Assembly (NCBI GenBank): GCA_012521525.1
Contig: JAAYMG010000224.1
Coordinates: forward strand, 1-7,319
Source: Clostridiales bacterium
GTDB taxonomy: Bacteria; Bacillota; Clostridia; Oscillospirales; JAAYOS01
Direction: 5' to 3'
DNA length: 7,319 nt
A model generated the notes under the pieces. It saw only the letters and a list, made by a program, of their open reading frames with translations. It was not told the origin of the DNA and ran no database searches. Both the position numbers and the translations under genes were made by a program. Numbering within the stretch: the stretch's first letter is position 1; the number at the start of each line of letters is the position of its first letter. This document shows, piece after piece, positions 6,031 through 7,319 of this stretch.

Positions 6031-6086
6031 GATCCTCCTGAAGCAGATTTAGATATCCCTGTTGTCTGCTTTTAGGAGGATCTTTT
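6031..6086 (+). terminator. Long hairpin with short T-tract, probable end of the ytvI operon
   Basis: Arms 6031-6047 and 6065-6082 pair over about 16 bp: nine outer pairs (GATCCTCCT with AGGAGGATC), one G-U plus a bulged T, and seven inner pairs (AAGCAGA with TCTGCTT), with a 17-nt loop. TTTT (6083-6086) follows on the plus strand. On the minus strand an AT-rich stretch without a T-tract follows. It stands 123 nt after the MGMT-like stop. The stem pairs an SD sequence (AGGAGG) with its complement, so a regulatory role is a minor alternative. Confidence 0.6.
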
Positions 6087-6152
6087 CAAATTCCCGGAGC
6101 TTTTTTAAGTGTGGGCACTTGTGTAAAATAGAATATTTTTCCAATTTTACTA

Positions 6153-6181
6153 TTGATTTCTAAACTCCGGTATAGTATAAT
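6153..6181 (+). promoter_or_regulatory. Sigma-A type promoter of the cpaB-like operon
   Basis: A -35 box TTGATT (6153-6158; four of six), a 17-nt spacer and a perfect -10 box TATAAT (6176-6181). The predicted start near 6188 gives an 85-nt leader to the ATG at 6273. The -10 box lies inside a perfect inverted repeat (separate entry). Confidence 0.7.
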
Positions 6182-6186
6182 ACTAT
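6172..6186. promoter_or_regulatory. Perfect 15-nt inverted repeat over the -10 box (possible operator)
   Basis: ATAGTAT and ATACTAT flank a central A with no mismatch, and the -10 hexamer TATAAT (6176-6181) lies within the repeat. Placement over the -10 box is what a repressor operator would show. The repeat is AT-rich and partly follows from the TATAAT sequence, so chance cannot be excluded. No regulator gene is adjacent. Confidence 0.35.
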
Positions 6187-6257
6187 TTGCCAATATTTGG
6201 TATGGTTTAAGTTATAACCCCTCCTGTGTTCTTCATTTATTTTTGCATCTTTGTCGT

Positions 6258-6263
6258 AAGGAG
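6258..6263 (+). promoter_or_regulatory. Ribosome binding site that fixes the cpaB start
   Basis: AAGGAG lies 9 nt before the ATG at 6273. It is embedded in the perfect palindrome AGGAGCTCCT (6259-6268), and a CTCCT at 6221-6225 in the leader could also pair with it. Either pairing is short, so any masking of the site would be weak. Confidence 0.8.
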
Positions 6264-6272
6264 CTCCTGCAT

Positions 6273-7115
6273 ATGAAAAAAAACGCGACTACCGGCAGAC
6301 TGATCATAAATAAAAACCGAATCATAACCGGTCTCGCAATACTGATATCAGCCATTTTGCTTGCTGTGATCCTCCTTCCGGGGTACCTCGACGGCAGGCA
6401 GGTTATGTACCCGGTTCTGACTGCCAGACATGATATACCAAGAGGCAAAAACATAACCGGCGAAGATATTTCTCTGTCTGAAACATCGGACAAGTCCCTA
6501 TCCGGCATGTGTTACTCAAGTCCCGAAAATGTGATCGGCAAAACAGCGACAAGGGATATTCCGGAAGGAAGCTTTATCATGCAGGGAGACGCAGCCGAGA
6601 ATTTCACATCGAACACTGTTTATGATTCGATCCCTGACGGCTATCTTCTCATATCGATATCTGTCCAGTCATTGGCAAGATCCGTTGCCGGCCATATACG
6701 AGCCAATGATATTATCCGCTTTTATGCGCTGGATGAAAACGGCACCGCGTTCACACCTCCCGAGTTGCAGTATATCAAGGTTTTGGCTGTCTACAACAGC
6801 CAGGGGGAAGAACTCGGCTCCGCTTACATAAACAGCAAGTCTTCAGCGTCCGGATCCGGCTCTTCAAACGGCAGCGATACCATAAGATCACCCTCCGTTT
6901 CTCAAACGACTGGCGCAAATCGGGAGCATTACGAAAGTCCGTCTCTGATCTCGCTGCTTGTTACGCAGGAGCAGGCCTTGAGGCTTGTTGAGCTGGAGAT
7001 GAGCGGCAGGCATTTCATTTCACTTGTGTCCCGTGATGACGAAGAAAGGGAGTCCGAGTATTTGGATCTCCAACAGAGAGTTCTCGAATCAATGTTGAGA
7101 GGAAAAATCGGATGA
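6273..7115 (+). CDS. cpaB: CpaB/RcpC-like Flp (Tad) pilus assembly protein
   Basis: The 280-residue product has the CpaB/RcpC layout. A basic N-terminus (MKKNATTGRLIINKNR) precedes one membrane helix (18-36). A SAF domain follows (about 47-105), with ARHDIPRGKNITGEDISLSE and GKTATRDIPEGSFI as the paired SAF strands. The C-terminal RcpC-type region (122-253) includes ISISVQSLARSVAGHIRANDIIRFYA, and SLLVTQEQALRLVELEMSGRHFISLV near its end. Members of this family act at the cell envelope in Flp/Tad pilus assembly. A Ser/Gly/Thr-rich stretch (about 187-215) splits the C-terminal domain and is probably a flexible insertion. The ATG at 6273 is chosen for its AAGGAG site. The stop overlaps the next start as ATGA, indicating coupling to a P-loop ATPase. 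SAF domains also occur in other proteins, but the helix, RcpC region and ATPase neighbour favour CpaB. Confidence 0.8.
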   Translation: MKKNATTGRLIINKNRIITGLAILISAILLAVILLPGYLDGRQVMYPVLTARHDIPRGKNITGEDISLSETSDKSLSGMCYSSPENVIGKTATRDIPEGSFIMQGDAAENFTSNTVYDSIPDGYLLISISVQSLARSVAGHIRANDIIRFYALDENGTAFTPPELQYIKVLAVYNSQGEELGSAYINSKSSASGSGSSNGSDTIRSPSVSQTTGANREHYESPSLISLLVTQEQALRLVELEMSGRHFISLVSRDDEERESEYLDLQQRVLESMLRGKIG

Positions 7116-7319
7116 TCATTGCCATATGGGGAAGCAGCGCATCAGGTAAGAGCACGCTTTCCGTACAGATCGCTCTTGCCCTGCAGGAAAGGAAAAACAA
7201 TGTTATACTGATCGACACGAACTTCATTGTCCCACAGTGCTGTATCTGGTTTCCGAACATCGAGACTTCAAGGCTGGTTTCACTGTCCGCTATTTTGGAA
7301 AGTGAAATAACACCCGAGA
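7112..7319 (+). CDS. P-loop ATPase, ParA/MinD/CpaE-like (3' end cut off)
   Basis: The first 69 codons of a gene run off the window; no stop is reached. It starts at ATG 7112, overlapping the cpaB stop by ATGA, with the SD AGAGGA (7098-7103) 8 nt upstream. The N-terminus is a beta strand (IIAIW), then the P-loop GSSASGKST (7-15), an alpha helix (LSVQIALALQER) and a second strand with the acidic NVILIDTNF (29-37). This is the start of a SIMIBI/ParA-like nucleotide-binding fold. The ParA/MinD signature lysine (GKGGxGK) is replaced by Ser8; the classical G-x4-G-K-S pattern is kept. Placement right after cpaB suggests the CpaE/TadZ-type ATPase that localises Tad pilus machinery, but a different ATPase cannot be excluded without the rest of the gene. 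Confidence 0.75.
   Translation, partial: MIIAIWGSSASGKSTLSVQIALALQERKNNVILIDTNFIVPQCCIWFPNIETSRLVSLSAILESEITPE

Larger units (their letters stand above)
5908..6272. other. Intergenic region without a gene
   Basis: This AT-rich gap separates the permease operon from the pilus genes. It holds a small stem with a TTCG loop (5911-5927, no T-tract), the long hairpin at 6031-6086, a weak stem AAGTG/CACTT (6107-6120), and the cpaB promoter and leader. The only ATG-led frame before the promoter is ten codons long (5969-6001) with no SD. An open frame from the ATG at 6153 runs into cpaB, but that ATG is inside the -35 region and lacks an SD, so it is not the start. Confidence 0.7.

Noticed and set aside
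6153..6272. N-terminal extension of the cpaB gene from the ATG at 6153
   Set aside because: The ATG overlaps the -35 region of a good promoter, has no SD, and the extension has no CpaB character. ATG 6273 has AAGGAG at 9 nt.

Overview
The window looks like chromosome of a low-to-mid GC Gram-positive anaerobe of the Bacillota, most likely class Clostridia. Support: Shine-Dalgarno sites of the GGAGG/AAGGAG type before most genes, near-consensus sigma-A promoters with 17-nt spacers, a carD / ispD / ispF neighbourhood, a YtvI-type permease (a family named from spore formers), a clostridial-style MATE exporter, and the first genes of a Flp/Tad-type pilus locus. No species can be named from sequence alone. 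Eight protein genes are visible, two of them cut by the window edges. I saw no tRNA, rRNA, CRISPR array or insertion sequence.

Layout. (1) Positions 1-519, plus strand: 3' part of a family-4 uracil-DNA glycosylase. (2) Positions 541-4131, minus strand, read right to left: a MATE exporter with its own promoter and terminator; a 357-nt gap (2362-2718) with the carD promoter and an imperfectly duplicated block; carD; a terminator; a strong promoter; then ispD and ispF, which overlap by a few bases. (3) Positions 4342-5907, plus strand: ytvI-like permease and a short MGMT-like DNA-repair protein 33 nt behind it. The MATE and permease genes are divergent, each with a good promoter in their 210-nt shared gap. 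(4) Positions 5908-6272: non-coding, with a long hairpin that probably ends the permease operon and a promoter whose -10 box lies in a perfect 15-nt inverted repeat. (5) Positions 6273-7319, plus strand: a CpaB/RcpC-like pilus assembly protein and, overlapping it by ATGA, the start of a P-loop ATPase of the ParA/MinD/CpaE type that runs off the window.

How the genes fit together. IspD and IspF catalyse two steps of the MEP isoprenoid pathway and are translationally coupled. CarD is a global RNA polymerase regulator whose gene neighbours them but appears separately transcribed. The glycosylase and the MGMT-like protein are both DNA-damage proteins but are not linked in an operon. The right end is probably the beginning of a Tad-type pilus operon whose diagnostic genes (cpaF/tadA, tadB, tadC, prepilin) would lie beyond position 7319.

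Most of the window is ordinary core genome and nothing in it is clearly an undescribed system. The items most worth a second look are the ATPase that lacks the ParA/MinD signature lysine, the palindrome over the cpaB -10 box, the duplicated block over the carD promoter, and the SD/anti-SD hairpin at 6031-6082.
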